Source of the DNA: JBBKXP01 sp038323615
GTDB lineage: Bacteria; Pseudomonadota; Alphaproteobacteria; Rhodobacterales; Rhodobacteraceae
Direction of reading: 5' to 3'
Assembly (NCBI GenBank): GCA_038323615.1
Contig: JBBQHC010000128.1
Coordinates: 1 to 8,434, forward strand
Length of the DNA: 8,434 bases
The notes beneath the pieces are model-generated. The model made no database searches. It was not told the origin of the DNA and worked only from the letters and a program-made list of their open reading frames with translations. A program made the translations under genes and the position numbers. Below are positions 1 to 6,246 of the stretch, in pieces (within the stretch, counting starts at the first letter, position 1; every line of letters begins with the position of its first letter).

Positions 1-49
1 AGACCGGGCGATTTGCGATACTGACGTTTCAGTCAGAAATCTTGCCGCG

Positions 50-958
50 CTATGCCCGCGGATCGTCGGGGTGCTTTTCGACGCCCACCGGGTCTTGGTG
101 GATCAGCACGTCGGCACGCGGATAGGCCCGCAGGATCGCCCGGCGCAGCGCCGCGCTGATGGCATGGGTCTGATCAAGGGTCTGGGCGCCGTCCAGTTCG
201 ATGTGCAGGTTGACGAAAACCCGGCTGCCTGCGACGCGGGTTTTCAGGTCGTGAAAGCCGTGAACGCCGGGGAATCTTTCGGCGATGGCGGCGATCCCGG
301 CAATCATCGCGGGGTCGGCCTGCCGGTCCATCAGGGCGTCCCAGGCACCCTTGCCGATCCGTAATGCCCCCACCGCCAGCAATGCCGCCGCGCCCAAGGC
401 CACCACCGAATCGATCTGCCCCAGCCCAAAGCGGGCCGAGGCCCAGAGCGCGATCAGCGCCCCGATGTTCGGAATCAGGTCGCCGAGGTAATGCAGGCTG
501 TCCGCCCGCACCACCCGACTGCCGGTTTGCGCCGCGACCCGGCGCTGCCAGATGACCAGCGCCAGCGTCACAACGATGGAAAACAGCACCACCGCCATGC
601 CCGAAGTTTCGCGCACCGGCAGCGGCACGTCGTCGGCCAACAGGCGAAACACGGCGGCGACGGCGATCACCCCGGCGGAAATCAGGATGAACAGGGACTG
701 GCCAAGGGCGGCAAGGTCTTCGGCCGATGTGTGGCCGAAGTTGTGATCGTCGTCGGGGGGCCGCGCCGCATAGGCAATGGCCGCCAACCCACCCAGCGAC
801 ATCATCAGGTCCATCGCGCTGTCAGCAAGGGTCGCGGCAATCGCCAGCGATCCGGTCTGCCCCAATGCCCAAAGTTTGGCCAGCACCAGCACAGCCGCGA
901 CCGTGACCGACAACAGCCCGGCGGAGAGGTTCAATCTGGTGTCATGCGTTGGCGTCAT
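50..958 (-). CDS. Cation diffusion facilitator (CDF) transporter, FieF/YiiP-like
   Basis: Inner-membrane antiporter that exports divalent metal ions (Zn2+/Fe2+ type) in exchange for protons. The 302-residue protein has the usual length and plan: about six membrane helices over residues 10-205, then a cytoplasmic metal-binding domain. Every metal ligand known from E. coli YiiP has a counterpart. The transport site is D46 and D50 (in LADSAMD) with H156 and D160 (in DSLHYLGD). The second site lies in PPDDDHNFGH (D69/D70, H72, H76). The cytoplasmic site is H236 (FHDLKTR), H252 (LHIELDG) and H287/D289 (IHQDP). This makes a working transporter very likely; the exact metal cannot be read from sequence, although the DDHD tetrad favours Zn/Fe/Cd over Mn. 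The ATG start lies 9 bases after the stop of the SH3-domain gene, so the two are probably co-transcribed. The ribosome binding site is weak, which suggests translational coupling. Confidence 0.93.
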   Translation of the reverse strand: MTPTHDTRLNLSAGLLSVTVAAVLVLAKLWALGQTGSLAIAATLADSAMDLMMSLGGLAAIAYAARPPDDDHNFGHTSAEDLAALGQSLFILISAGVIAVAAVFRLLADDVPLPVRETSGMAVVLFSIVVTLALVIWQRRVAAQTGSRVVRADSLHYLGDLIPNIGALIALWASARFGLGQIDSVVALGAAALLAVGALRIGKGAWDALMDRQADPAMIAGIAAIAERFPGVHGFHDLKTRVAGSRVFVNLHIELDGAQTLDQTHAISAALRRAILRAYPRADVLIHQDPVGVEKHPDDPRA

Positions 959-967
959 CGGGCAAGG

Positions 968-1525
968 CTAGTCGAGAATCTCGTCCTCGCCCACACCCCA
1001 AAGCGCTGCCTTGGGTGCCCAGCCGCGATAGCCGCCCGCGCTGATCTGGCACCATTCCGCCTCGCACTTGTTGACCCGGCCGATCACCCCGGCTTGCAGC
1101 ACGGCATTTTCCTGTGACCGGCTGTCGGGGCGGGAAAACAGCGGTTCCATGTCCTGATCGACGATCACGGTGCGCACCCCTGACAGCATGGCGTAATGGA
1201 TCCAGCCGCCCTGTCCGTCACGGTCGATCACCCGCCGCCAATGGCCGTATTCGGCGACGATCTGCAATGGCATGTCGCGGCGGGTAAACACCCAGTCAAC
1301 CCGGTGGGTCAGCGACGGACCGCGCCGGACATTCGTCTCGTTCGCCTTGAGCGATACGAAACGCGGCATCGGCAGGTTGGTTTCGGGTCCGCGGGCATCG
1401 CCGTCGGGAATCGAGATGGCCACAGGTGCGCTTTCGTCCGGGACCGTCTGTGCCAGCGCCACAAGCGGCAACGTCAAAAGGCCCAGAACCGCACCGCAAC
1501 GGCGCACGATTTTATGTGTGATCAC
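968..1525 (-). CDS. Exported SH3-domain protein (bacterial SH3, SH3_4-like)
   Basis: Small secreted protein of unknown precise role; bacterial SH3 domains usually bind peptidoglycan or other envelope ligands. I prefer the GTG start at 1525. It puts a basic n-region (HKIVRR), a hydrophobic stretch and an ALA|QT signal-peptidase site (cleavage near residue 25) at the N-terminus of a 185-residue protein, with AAGG-type purine runs just upstream. The frame stays open to a GTG at 1600, but the extra 25 residues are arginine/threonine-rich and would bury the signal peptide. Two SH3-like units follow: residues about 56-115 (NVRRGPS at 65-71, W96, GW at 107-108) and about 116-176 (C154 and C159, possibly a disulfide, and GW at 168-169). 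It is the first gene of a probable pair with the downstream cation transporter and is divergent from the 2-hydroxyacid dehydrogenase. The fold is confident, the function is not. Confidence 0.85.
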   Translation of the reverse strand: MITHKIVRRCGAVLGLLTLPLVALAQTVPDESAPVAISIPDGDARGPETNLPMPRFVSLKANETNVRRGPSLTHRVDWVFTRRDMPLQIVAEYGHWRRVIDRDGQGGWIHYAMLSGVRTVIVDQDMEPLFSRPDSRSQENAVLQAGVIGRVNKCEAEWCQISAGGYRGWAPKAALWGVGEDEILD

Positions 1526-1636
1526 GGCCTTTGCCTTATTCCTGCGCGTCCATCGGCGCGTTGTTCTTGTGCAACGCGTCCGCAAGATGCAGTCTGGCAC
1601 GGAAGCCGCTGATTTGAAAGCGTCGGGGAGGATCGG
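1526..1636. promoter_or_regulatory. Divergent intergenic region with presumed back-to-back promoters
   Basis: This spacer lies between the divergent starts of the SH3-domain gene (minus) and the 2-hydroxyacid dehydrogenase gene (plus), so it should hold promoters for both. I could not identify convincing -35/-10 boxes on either strand. The clearest element is a strong Shine-Dalgarno sequence, GGGGAGGA at 1625-1632, correctly spaced before the plus-strand ATG at 1637. The promoter role rests on gene arrangement, not on recognised motifs. Confidence 0.4.
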
Positions 1637-2623
1637 ATGTCAGGTAAACGGTTGAGTGTTGTCGTCACGCGACGGTTGCCTGCCGTGGTCGAAACCCGCC
1701 TGACTGAACTGTTCGACGTCACCCTGCGCACCGACGACGTGCCAATGACGCGCGAGGCGTTGGCCGAGGCGATGCAGGGCGCCGATGTGCTGGTACCCAC
1801 AGTGACTGACCAGATCGACGCGAGGTTGCTGGCCGCCGCCGGGGATCGGTTAAAGCTGATCGCCAGTTACGGCGCGGGGGTCGATCACATCGACGTCGCC
1901 ACCGCGCGGCAGCGCGGCATTCTGGTCAGCAATACCCCCGGCGTCGTGACCGAAGACACCGCCGATATGACGATGGCCCTGATTTTGGCCGTGACCCGGC
2001 GGATTCCCGAAGGTCTGGCCCTGATGCAGTCGGGCAACTGGCCCGGCTGGGCCCCGACCGCGATGATGGGGGGGCGAATTGCGGGCCGCCGTCTGGGCAT
2101 CCTTGGGTGGGGCCGGATCGGGCAAGCGGTGGCGCGGCGCGCCCGCGCGTTCGGGATGCAGGTGCATTACCACAACCGCAAACGACTGCGCCCCGAGATC
2201 GAGGAAAAGCACGAGGCGACGTGGTGGGAAAGCCTTGACCAGATGGTCGCCCGGATGGACGTGATCAGCATCAACTGCCCGCATACGCCCGCGACGTTCC
2301 ACCTGATGAACGCGCGACGTTTGAAACTGATGAAGCCCAGTGCGGTGATCGTCAACACGTCACGCGGCGAGGTGATCGACGAGAATGCCCTGACCCGGAT
2401 GTTACGCGCGGGCGAGATCGCGGGCGCAGGGCTGGACGTTTACGAAAAGGGGTCCGAGATCAATCCGCGCCTGCGCGAGTTGACCAACGTTGTCCTGTTG
2501 CCGCACATGGGGTCGGCCACCGTCGAAGGGCGGATCGAAATGGGCGAGAAGGTCATCATCAATATCAAGACGTTTCACGACGGCCACCGCCCGCCCGATC
2601 TGGTGGTGCCGGGGCTGTTATAA
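1637..2623 (+). CDS. D-2-hydroxyacid dehydrogenase, probably glyoxylate/hydroxypyruvate reductase (D-glycerate dehydrogenase)
   Basis: Cytoplasmic NAD(P)H-dependent enzyme of the D-isomer 2-hydroxyacid dehydrogenase family, which reduces 2-oxoacids such as glyoxylate or hydroxypyruvate to glycolate or D-glycerate. The 328 residues match family length. The N-terminal substrate domain carries SYGAGVDHID (78-87) and SNTPGVVTEDTAD (98-110). The nucleotide-binding domain has GWGRIG (157-162, GxGxxG). The catalytic arginine is R243 in NTSRGEVID and the catalytic histidine H290 in PHMGSAT. The stretch after GLDVYE (265-270) reads KGSEINP instead of the usual E-x-E-P, so the catalytic glutamate is not at its standard position; E274 is the nearest acid. 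The residue after the glycine-rich loop does not settle NADH versus NADPH. The ATG at 1637 is fixed by GGGGAGGA 4 bases upstream. The gene is monocistronic here, facing a convergent lipase-like gene. Family assignment is firm, substrate is inferred. Confidence 0.9.
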   Translation: MSGKRLSVVVTRRLPAVVETRLTELFDVTLRTDDVPMTREALAEAMQGADVLVPTVTDQIDARLLAAAGDRLKLIASYGAGVDHIDVATARQRGILVSNTPGVVTEDTADMTMALILAVTRRIPEGLALMQSGNWPGWAPTAMMGGRIAGRRLGILGWGRIGQAVARRARAFGMQVHYHNRKRLRPEIEEKHEATWWESLDQMVARMDVISINCPHTPATFHLMNARRLKLMKPSAVIVNTSRGEVIDENALTRMLRAGEIAGAGLDVYEKGSEINPRLRELTNVVLLPHMGSATVEGRIEMGEKVIINIKTFHDGHRPPDLVVPGLL

Positions 2624-2633
2624 GGCGCTTGGG

Positions 2634-2687
2634 CCGCGACGTCATATCTTGTGGGCGATTGGTGACCGGGCGGTAACCCTGTCGCGG
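2634..2687. terminator. Nested inverted repeats between convergent genes, possible bidirectional terminator
   Basis: In the 114-base gap between two convergent genes, CCGCGAC (2634-2640) is complementary to GTCGCGG (2681-2687). Inside these arms, GGTGACC (2661-2667) and GGTAACC (2672-2678) form a second stem with one mismatch and a GGGC loop. The position suits transcription termination for both genes. No T-run follows on either strand, so it is not a classical intrinsic terminator, and the long spacing between the outer arms weakens the case. Confidence 0.28.
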
Positions 2688-2737
2688 GCCGGATGCGGCT
2701 GCGTCCAAATTGTTTCTCGAAGCTGTAAAGATGCGCG

Positions 2738-3385
2738 TCAGGCGGGCCATTGTGTGGGAACCGCCGCATTACCAGCGAATTCGGTCAGCAGCGTCCGGTA
2801 GTGCCGCATCGCATGTGGAAAAACCCCGGTTGGGTGCCCCGGCCGCACCACGCATTCCCGCCCCATCCGGGAAAATCCGGGGACCAGACCAACCACCAGA
2901 TCGTCGGTGCGGCAGACTGTCAGGCACAACTCGTCGTTTTTGACTGGCCCGTTCACCCGTTTGGGACGCGGGGCGGCAAAGCCGATTGTCGGAACCAGAT
3001 AGGTGCGACACAGGATCTGCGCCGCCGCCGCACCCAGAGAATGCCCGATGATGTAGGTCGGTTTGCGCGGGCCCACCCAGTCGAACACGTGTTTCGCATA
3101 ACTCAGAAACCCCTGATGCCAGATCGTCTGGCTGGCGCCCCTTTCGGTGGCCGGATCGTCCAGCCGGTAACGGGTGTTGCCGACGTTGAAGACCCGCAGG
3201 TTGAATTTGACGTAGTCGTTCAGCGAATTGCTGCCCGGCAACAGCAATGTGCCACCTGTCAACAGGATCGCATCGACATCGCTGCCGTCTTGCAACCGGT
3301 CGAGGATAGCGGGGCTGGTGATGTTGGCGGGGGTATAGCTCGCCTCGGCCAGTTTGGCGGCGTCGGACAGGGAAAATCGTGGCAT
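2738..3385 (-). CDS. Class 3 lipase-like alpha/beta hydrolase
   Basis: Predicted serine esterase/lipase of the fungal-type lipase (class 3) fold. In 215 residues it shows PGSNSLNDYVKF (50-61), which resembles the RGT-S-xDW oxyanion region of class 3 lipases. The nucleophile elbow is GHSLGAAAAQ, with Ser116 in GxSxG. FAAPRP (137-141) matches the family's FGAPR strand. D161/D162 in CRTDDLVVGLVPG is the likely catalytic acid, and H191 or H195 in HAMRHYRTLL the likely catalytic histidine, so the triad looks complete. There is no signal peptide or membrane helix, so it should be cytoplasmic unless exported by an unusual route. I chose the ATG at 3385, preceded by GGAG (3392-3395) with a 6-base spacer, over an in-frame TTG at 3397. 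It stands alone after a long gap. The natural substrate (lipid, polyester or other ester) cannot be told from sequence. Confidence 0.85.
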   Translation of the reverse strand: MPRFSLSDAAKLAEASYTPANITSPAILDRLQDGSDVDAILLTGGTLLLPGSNSLNDYVKFNLRVFNVGNTRYRLDDPATERGASQTIWHQGFLSYAKHVFDWVGPRKPTYIIGHSLGAAAAQILCRTYLVPTIGFAAPRPKRVNGPVKNDELCLTVCRTDDLVVGLVPGFSRMGRECVVRPGHPTGVFPHAMRHYRTLLTEFAGNAAVPTQWPA

Positions 3386-3531
3386 GAGGGGCTCCAATCA
3401 TGTCGCTGAATGGGGTGATTGGACGGCAACCGGGGCTTCAAGTCGAGTCAGGTATTCCTGCCCAATACGGCGTTGCAAAGCGCATCGGCAGCCAGATTTT
3501 GGACAAAACAAACGGCCGCTTCTCGCCTCTG

Positions 3532-3545
3532 GTTCTCTAGAGAAC
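3532..3545. promoter_or_regulatory. Perfect 14-bp palindrome, candidate operator
   Basis: GTTCTCTAGAGAAC reads identically on both strands. It sits in the A+T-richer part of the intergenic gap, about 147 bases upstream of the lipase-like gene's ATG. It lies downstream, on the minus strand, of the TTGACA at 3601-3596, which is where a dimeric repressor might bind. No regulator gene is adjacent and I do not recognise the motif, so the operator role is inferred only from symmetry and position. Confidence 0.35.
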
Positions 3546-3688
3546 TAAAGCTGCAATGGTTTGTTATTCATACTGAAAAGGCGTTTTGCGGTTTTTGTCA
3601 ATATCTTGTTAAGCTATTGCGACGGACCCGCTGGACGCACCCGTCGCGGATATTCCGTCTCGTTAGAACGATTGTCCGTATCTACAGT

Positions 3689-3707
3689 TTTCGGGTCTGG
3701 CCCGAAA
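3689..3707 (-). terminator. Hairpin downstream of panB, possible terminator
   Basis: TTTCGGG (3689-3695) and CCCGAAA (3701-3707) form a perfect 7-bp stem with a 5-base loop, 76 bases past the panB stop. It would fold in the minus-strand transcript. It is followed there by ACTGTAG rather than a T-run, so if it ends transcription it may act as a 3'-end stabiliser or with Rho rather than as a standard intrinsic terminator. Confidence 0.35.
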
Positions 3708-3782
3708 CATCCGGTTTTGGATTTCTCCTTCGCGCAAAGCGAGAGGCCGCGAACATCCGAACCGCGCTAAACCGGAAAAGCA

Positions 3783-4595
3783 TTAGCGGTAAACTTCGTC
3801 CTCGGTCGGAAAAGCCCGCGCTTTGACATCGGCGGCGTAACGGCGCACGGAATCTTCGATCATCGGCCCCAACTGCCCGTAAACTTTGACGAATTTTGGT
3901 GTCCACGGGTTCAGCCCCAGCATATCCTCAAGCACAAGGATCTGCCCGTCGCAGTCCACCGATGCGCCGATGCCGATGGTCGGGATCGCCACCAGTTTGG
4001 TGATTTTGGCCGCCAGCGGTTCGACCATCCCCTCCAGCACCACGGCGAACGCCCCGGCGTCCGCCACCGCCTGCGCGTCGGCGATGTGGTCGCCCCAGCT
4101 GTCCTCGTCGCGCCCCTGGGTCTTGAAGCCGCCCATCACGTGCGACGATTGCGGCGTCAGCCCGGTGTGCGCCATCACCGGGATCCCGCGCTCGACCAGA
4201 AAATGGATGGTCTCGGCCATCCGCGCACCGCCTTCGATCTTGATCGCGCCACAGCCGGTTTCCTTCATGATCCGGGCGGCGTTGCGGAATGCCATGTTCG
4301 GGCTTTCCTCGTAGGTGCCGAATGGCATGTCGACGACGATCAGCGCCTTCTTCGTGCCGCGCACCACCGCCTTGCCGTGCATGATCATCAGGTCGAGCGG
4401 CACACCAACCGTGCTTTCCATCCCGTGCATGACCATGCCCAGACTGTCGCCGACCAGAATGAAATCGGCGTATTTATCAACGATCGCAGCGGTATGCGCA
4501 TGGTAACTGGTCAGCGACACGATGGGGTCGCCGCCCTTGCGACGCATGATCATCGGCACGGTGTTGCGGCGGATCTGTTCGGGTTGCGCGCTCAT
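3783..4595 (-). CDS. panB: 3-methyl-2-oxobutanoate hydroxymethyltransferase (ketopantoate hydroxymethyltransferase)
   Basis: First committed step of pantothenate synthesis in the cytoplasm: transfers a one-carbon unit from 5,10-methylene-THF to 2-oxoisovalerate to give ketopantoate (EC 2.1.2.11). The 270 residues align along their whole length with E. coli PanB as I recall it. The metal ligands are present as D50 (LVGDSLGM), D89 (VVDMPFG) and E121 (KIEGG), matching E. coli D45, D84 and E114. The catalytic glutamate is E188 (VLEGM), matching E181. HTGLTPQS (143-150), GGFKTQGR (155-162) and IPTIGIGA (204-211) are further signatures. The ATG overlaps the panC stop as ATGA (4592-4595), and AGAGG (4603-4607) gives a ribosome binding site with a 7-base spacer inside the end of panC, so translation is probably coupled. 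No sign of damage. Confidence 0.98.
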   Translation of the reverse strand: MSAQPEQIRRNTVPMIMRRKGGDPIVSLTSYHAHTAAIVDKYADFILVGDSLGMVMHGMESTVGVPLDLMIMHGKAVVRGTKKALIVVDMPFGTYEESPNMAFRNAARIMKETGCGAIKIEGGARMAETIHFLVERGIPVMAHTGLTPQSSHVMGGFKTQGRDEDSWGDHIADAQAVADAGAFAVVLEGMVEPLAAKITKLVAIPTIGIGASVDCDGQILVLEDMLGLNPWTPKFVKVYGQLGPMIEDSVRRYAADVKARAFPTEDEVYR

Positions 4596-5434
4596 GGTGA
4601 AACCTCTTTCTGGTCGATTAACATCACATCGCCGAACCGGGCCGAGATCATGATGGCGATGGGGCCGATGACCGGCCCGCTGGCGGTAATGAACGTGGCG
4701 GGGTCGACAATGTCGAGTCCGGTCAGGGTGGCGCGGGGTTCGCCCGCCACGGTGGCACGGATCGCGGCGTCGATATCGCCCACCAGCGCCCCGGTACGGG
4801 CCAGGTTTTCGGCCCCGGTCAGCGCCCGGTGCAGCACGGTCGCCGCGACCCGGTCGGCAGGCGTCAGCCGGATGTTGCGCGACGACATGGCAAGCCCGTC
4901 GGGTTCGCGCACCGTCGCCACGCCGTGAATCAGGATCGGCATATGCAGGTCGGTGACCATCCGGCGGATCACGGCGAGTTGCTGATAATCCTTTTCACCG
5001 AAAAACGCCGCATCCGCCCCGATGATGTTGAACAATTTCGCCACCACCGTCGCCACGCCGCGAAAATGGCCGGGGCGCACAAGGCCGTGCAGTATGGTCG
5101 CAAGGCGGGTCGTTTCGACGATGGTTTCATCGCCCTCCGGATAGATTTCGGCAACCGTCGGGATGAACACCGCATCCACCCCGGCGGCCTTGAGCATCGC
5201 CAGATCGGCGGCTTCGGTGCGCGGATATTTGTCCAGATCGGCGGGATTGCCAAACTGGGTCGGGTTGACAAAGATCGTGGCGACGACGCGGGTCAGGTTT
5301 TGCGCCTGTGCCACCAGCTGCATGTGCCCGGCGTGCAGGGCCCCCATCGTCGTGACCAAACTGACCGATTCCCCCGCCGCCCGGAACCCGGCGACGGCGG
5401 CGCGAATCTCGGCGATGCTGCGGCAAATCTGCAT
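4592..5434 (-). CDS. panC: Pantoate--beta-alanine ligase (pantothenate synthetase)
   Basis: Last step of pantothenate synthesis: ATP-dependent condensation of (R)-pantoate with beta-alanine through a pantoyl-adenylate (EC 6.3.2.1), in the cytoplasm. From the ATG at 5434 the protein has 280 residues, typical for the family, and begins like E. coli PanC. Signatures are TMGALHAGH (29-37, the HIGH-like ATP site with H34 and H37), FVNPTQF (55-61, pantoate-binding Gln60), RPGHFRGVATVV (120-131), FGEKDYQQL (145-153) and LAMSSRN (181-187, the KMSKS-like loop). The frame also opens upstream at a GTG (5485), but that would add 17 unrelated residues across a strong hairpin, so I reject that start. The upstream GGGAC is only a modest ribosome binding site. 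It overlaps panB by 4 bases. Neither panD nor panE is in the window, so beta-alanine and pantoate supply are encoded elsewhere. Confidence 0.97.
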   Translation of the reverse strand: MQICRSIAEIRAAVAGFRAAGESVSLVTTMGALHAGHMQLVAQAQNLTRVVATIFVNPTQFGNPADLDKYPRTEAADLAMLKAAGVDAVFIPTVAEIYPEGDETIVETTRLATILHGLVRPGHFRGVATVVAKLFNIIGADAAFFGEKDYQQLAVIRRMVTDLHMPILIHGVATVREPDGLAMSSRNIRLTPADRVAATVLHRALTGAENLARTGALVGDIDAAIRATVAGEPRATLTGLDIVDPATFITASGPVIGPIAIMISARFGDVMLIDQKEVSP

Positions 5435-5442
5435 GGTGTCCC

Positions 5443-5480
5443 GGCCCTGATGCCCCGCTTGATAAAGCGGGGCAGGGGCC
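5443..5480 (-). promoter_or_regulatory. Strong hairpin between an exported-protein gene and panC
   Basis: TGCCCCGCTT (5451-5460) pairs perfectly with AAGCGGGGCA (5465-5474) around the tetraloop GATA. The stem continues as GGCCC (5443-5447) with GGGCC (5476-5480) after a small internal loop. In the minus-strand transcript it begins 16 bases after the stop of the upstream gene and ends 8 bases before the panC ATG. No T-run follows. It could weaken read-through, protect RNA ends, or limit ribosome access to panC; sequence alone cannot choose. Confidence 0.5.
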
Positions 5481-5496
5481 TTCACAACCAGTTCGC

Positions 5497-6246
5497 TCAG
5501 GGGGTAACGGGGGTCAGCACGATCCGGTCGGTATTGGTGCGGCAGGAATTGGCGATACCGTCAATGCAGCCATCTGTCGTCTGGTCGATGACCACGGTGC
5601 CGCCGGCCTGCGGGGTCAGGGAATAGACGCCGTCGCCGCTGCCGGTCACGCCCGATCCGGTAATTTCGTAACTGACTGCACCGCCGCCAGGCGATACCGC
5701 GACATAGGTGAACACCGCCTTGCCGCCGGGAAAGGTGCCTTCGAGGGTGAATTCGCGGTCGAGGGTCGTGACCCGCCCGGTGATGGTGATCTGCGGCCCG
5801 CCGCCGCTGGCATCGTAGACCACCGGCGAGACAGCAGCCCCGCCGGCGCACAAACTGCGCAGCAGGTCTGCGGCGACCATTTCGGCAAGGGCTTGAACGC
5901 TGGGCGCCGGCCCGAATGCGGCCATTGCGTTTGGGTCTGTCCCTGCGGGTTGGCCTTGCAACGCGACGTTGGCTGCGACCGCCCCATCCATCGCCACGAT
6001 ATCCCCCGCGATCAGGGAAGTCGCATCCGCGTCGAGGCGTTTCACCGGACAGGCGGCCTGAACCCCTCCGGGAGCCAGTTGCGCATCCAGTGCGGCCACC
6101 AATGCTGCGGCAAATGCGCCATCGGCGTCGCCCGTGATCTGCCCGACACCAACGCTGGGCGTCGCCTGAGCACGGGCCGGGGAGTCGGGCCCGAAAATGG
6201 TCATGACCGTCGCCAGAACGGCAGCCCGGATCAAATATAGTTTCAT
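5497..6246 (-). CDS. Exported protein of unknown function with four cysteines
   Basis: I do not recognise this family. The start is the ATG at 6246, because GAGGAA (6253-6258) sits 6 bases upstream and would be inside the coding region if the earlier in-frame ATG at 6264 were used. The 249-residue product has an N-terminal signal peptide (MKLYLIRAAV then hydrophobic residues) with a likely ARA|QA cleavage after residue 26, so it should be periplasmic or secreted. Residues about 31-135 are alanine-rich and probably mixed alpha/beta. Residues about 150-249 are rich in Gly, Thr, Val and Ser with alternating hydrophobic residues, suggesting a beta-sandwich. C66, C133, C227 and C235 are the only cysteines and could form two disulfides. 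There is no lipobox and no further membrane segment. It lies just upstream of panC on the same strand, but a hairpin separates them, so shared transcription is uncertain and no link to pantothenate synthesis is evident. Confidence 0.75.
   Translation of the reverse strand: MKLYLIRAAVLATVMTIFGPDSPARAQATPSVGVGQITGDADGAFAAALVAALDAQLAPGGVQAACPVKRLDADATSLIAGDIVAMDGAVAANVALQGQPAGTDPNAMAAFGPAPSVQALAEMVAADLLRSLCAGGAAVSPVVYDASGGGPQITITGRVTTLDREFTLEGTFPGGKAVFTYVAVSPGGGAVSYEITGSGVTGSGDGVYSLTPQAGGTVVIDQTTDGCIDGIANSCRTNTDRIVLTPVTP

Larger units (their letters stand above)
3386..3782. other. 397-bp gene-free, relatively A+T-rich intergenic region
   Basis: This gap lies between the lipase-like gene and the end of panB, both on the minus strand, so it should hold the panB terminator and the lipase promoter. 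Its middle (about 3540-3620) is clearly richer in A and T than the coding DNA around it. It contains a perfect palindrome (3532-3545), a short hairpin (3689-3707) and a minus-strand TTGACA at 3601-3596. That TTGACA equals the sigma-70 -35 consensus, but I find no good -10 box at 16-18 bases; TATGAA at 3572-3567 is too far. The octamer AACATCCG occurs at 3706-3713 and again at 3752-3759. Open frames across the gap resemble no protein I know and have coding-unlike composition, so I call no gene here. A small RNA cannot be excluded. Confidence 0.6.

Noticed and set aside
19..37. Short inverted repeat (CTGAC 21-25 / GTCAG 32-36) after the cation transporter gene
   Set aside because: Only 5 bp of stem and no T-run in the minus-strand direction; too weak to call a terminator, and the window edge hides the context.
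491..1117. 208-codon plus-strand open frame antisense to the cation transporter and SH3-domain genes
   Set aside because: It spans the boundary of two recognisable minus-strand genes and its product is His/Arg/Gln-rich low-complexity sequence without motifs.
1526..1600. Longer SH3-domain protein from the GTG at 1600
   Set aside because: It would place 25 Arg/Thr-rich residues before a good signal peptide; the GTG at 1525 gives a normal export signal.
3567..3601. Sigma-70 promoter on the minus strand (TTGACA 3601-3596 with TATGAA 3572-3567)
   Set aside because: The spacer is 23 bases, well outside 16-18, and no better -10 box is at the right distance; kept only as a remark on the intergenic region.
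3419..3826. 135-codon plus-strand open frame across the long intergenic gap
   Set aside because: It runs into the 3' end of panB antisense, has no convincing ribosome binding site, and its composition (many Arg, Phe, Trp, Ser) resembles no protein I know. A 69-codon frame inside it (3561-3770) fails for the same reasons.
4086..4928. 280-codon plus-strand open frame antisense to panB and panC
   Set aside because: It crosses the panC/panB junction opposite two unmistakable enzymes; a shadow of coding bias.
5435..5485. Longer panC reading from the GTG at 5485
   Set aside because: The 17 extra residues do not resemble PanC N-termini and the segment is occupied by a strong hairpin; the ATG at 5434 gives the family's normal start.
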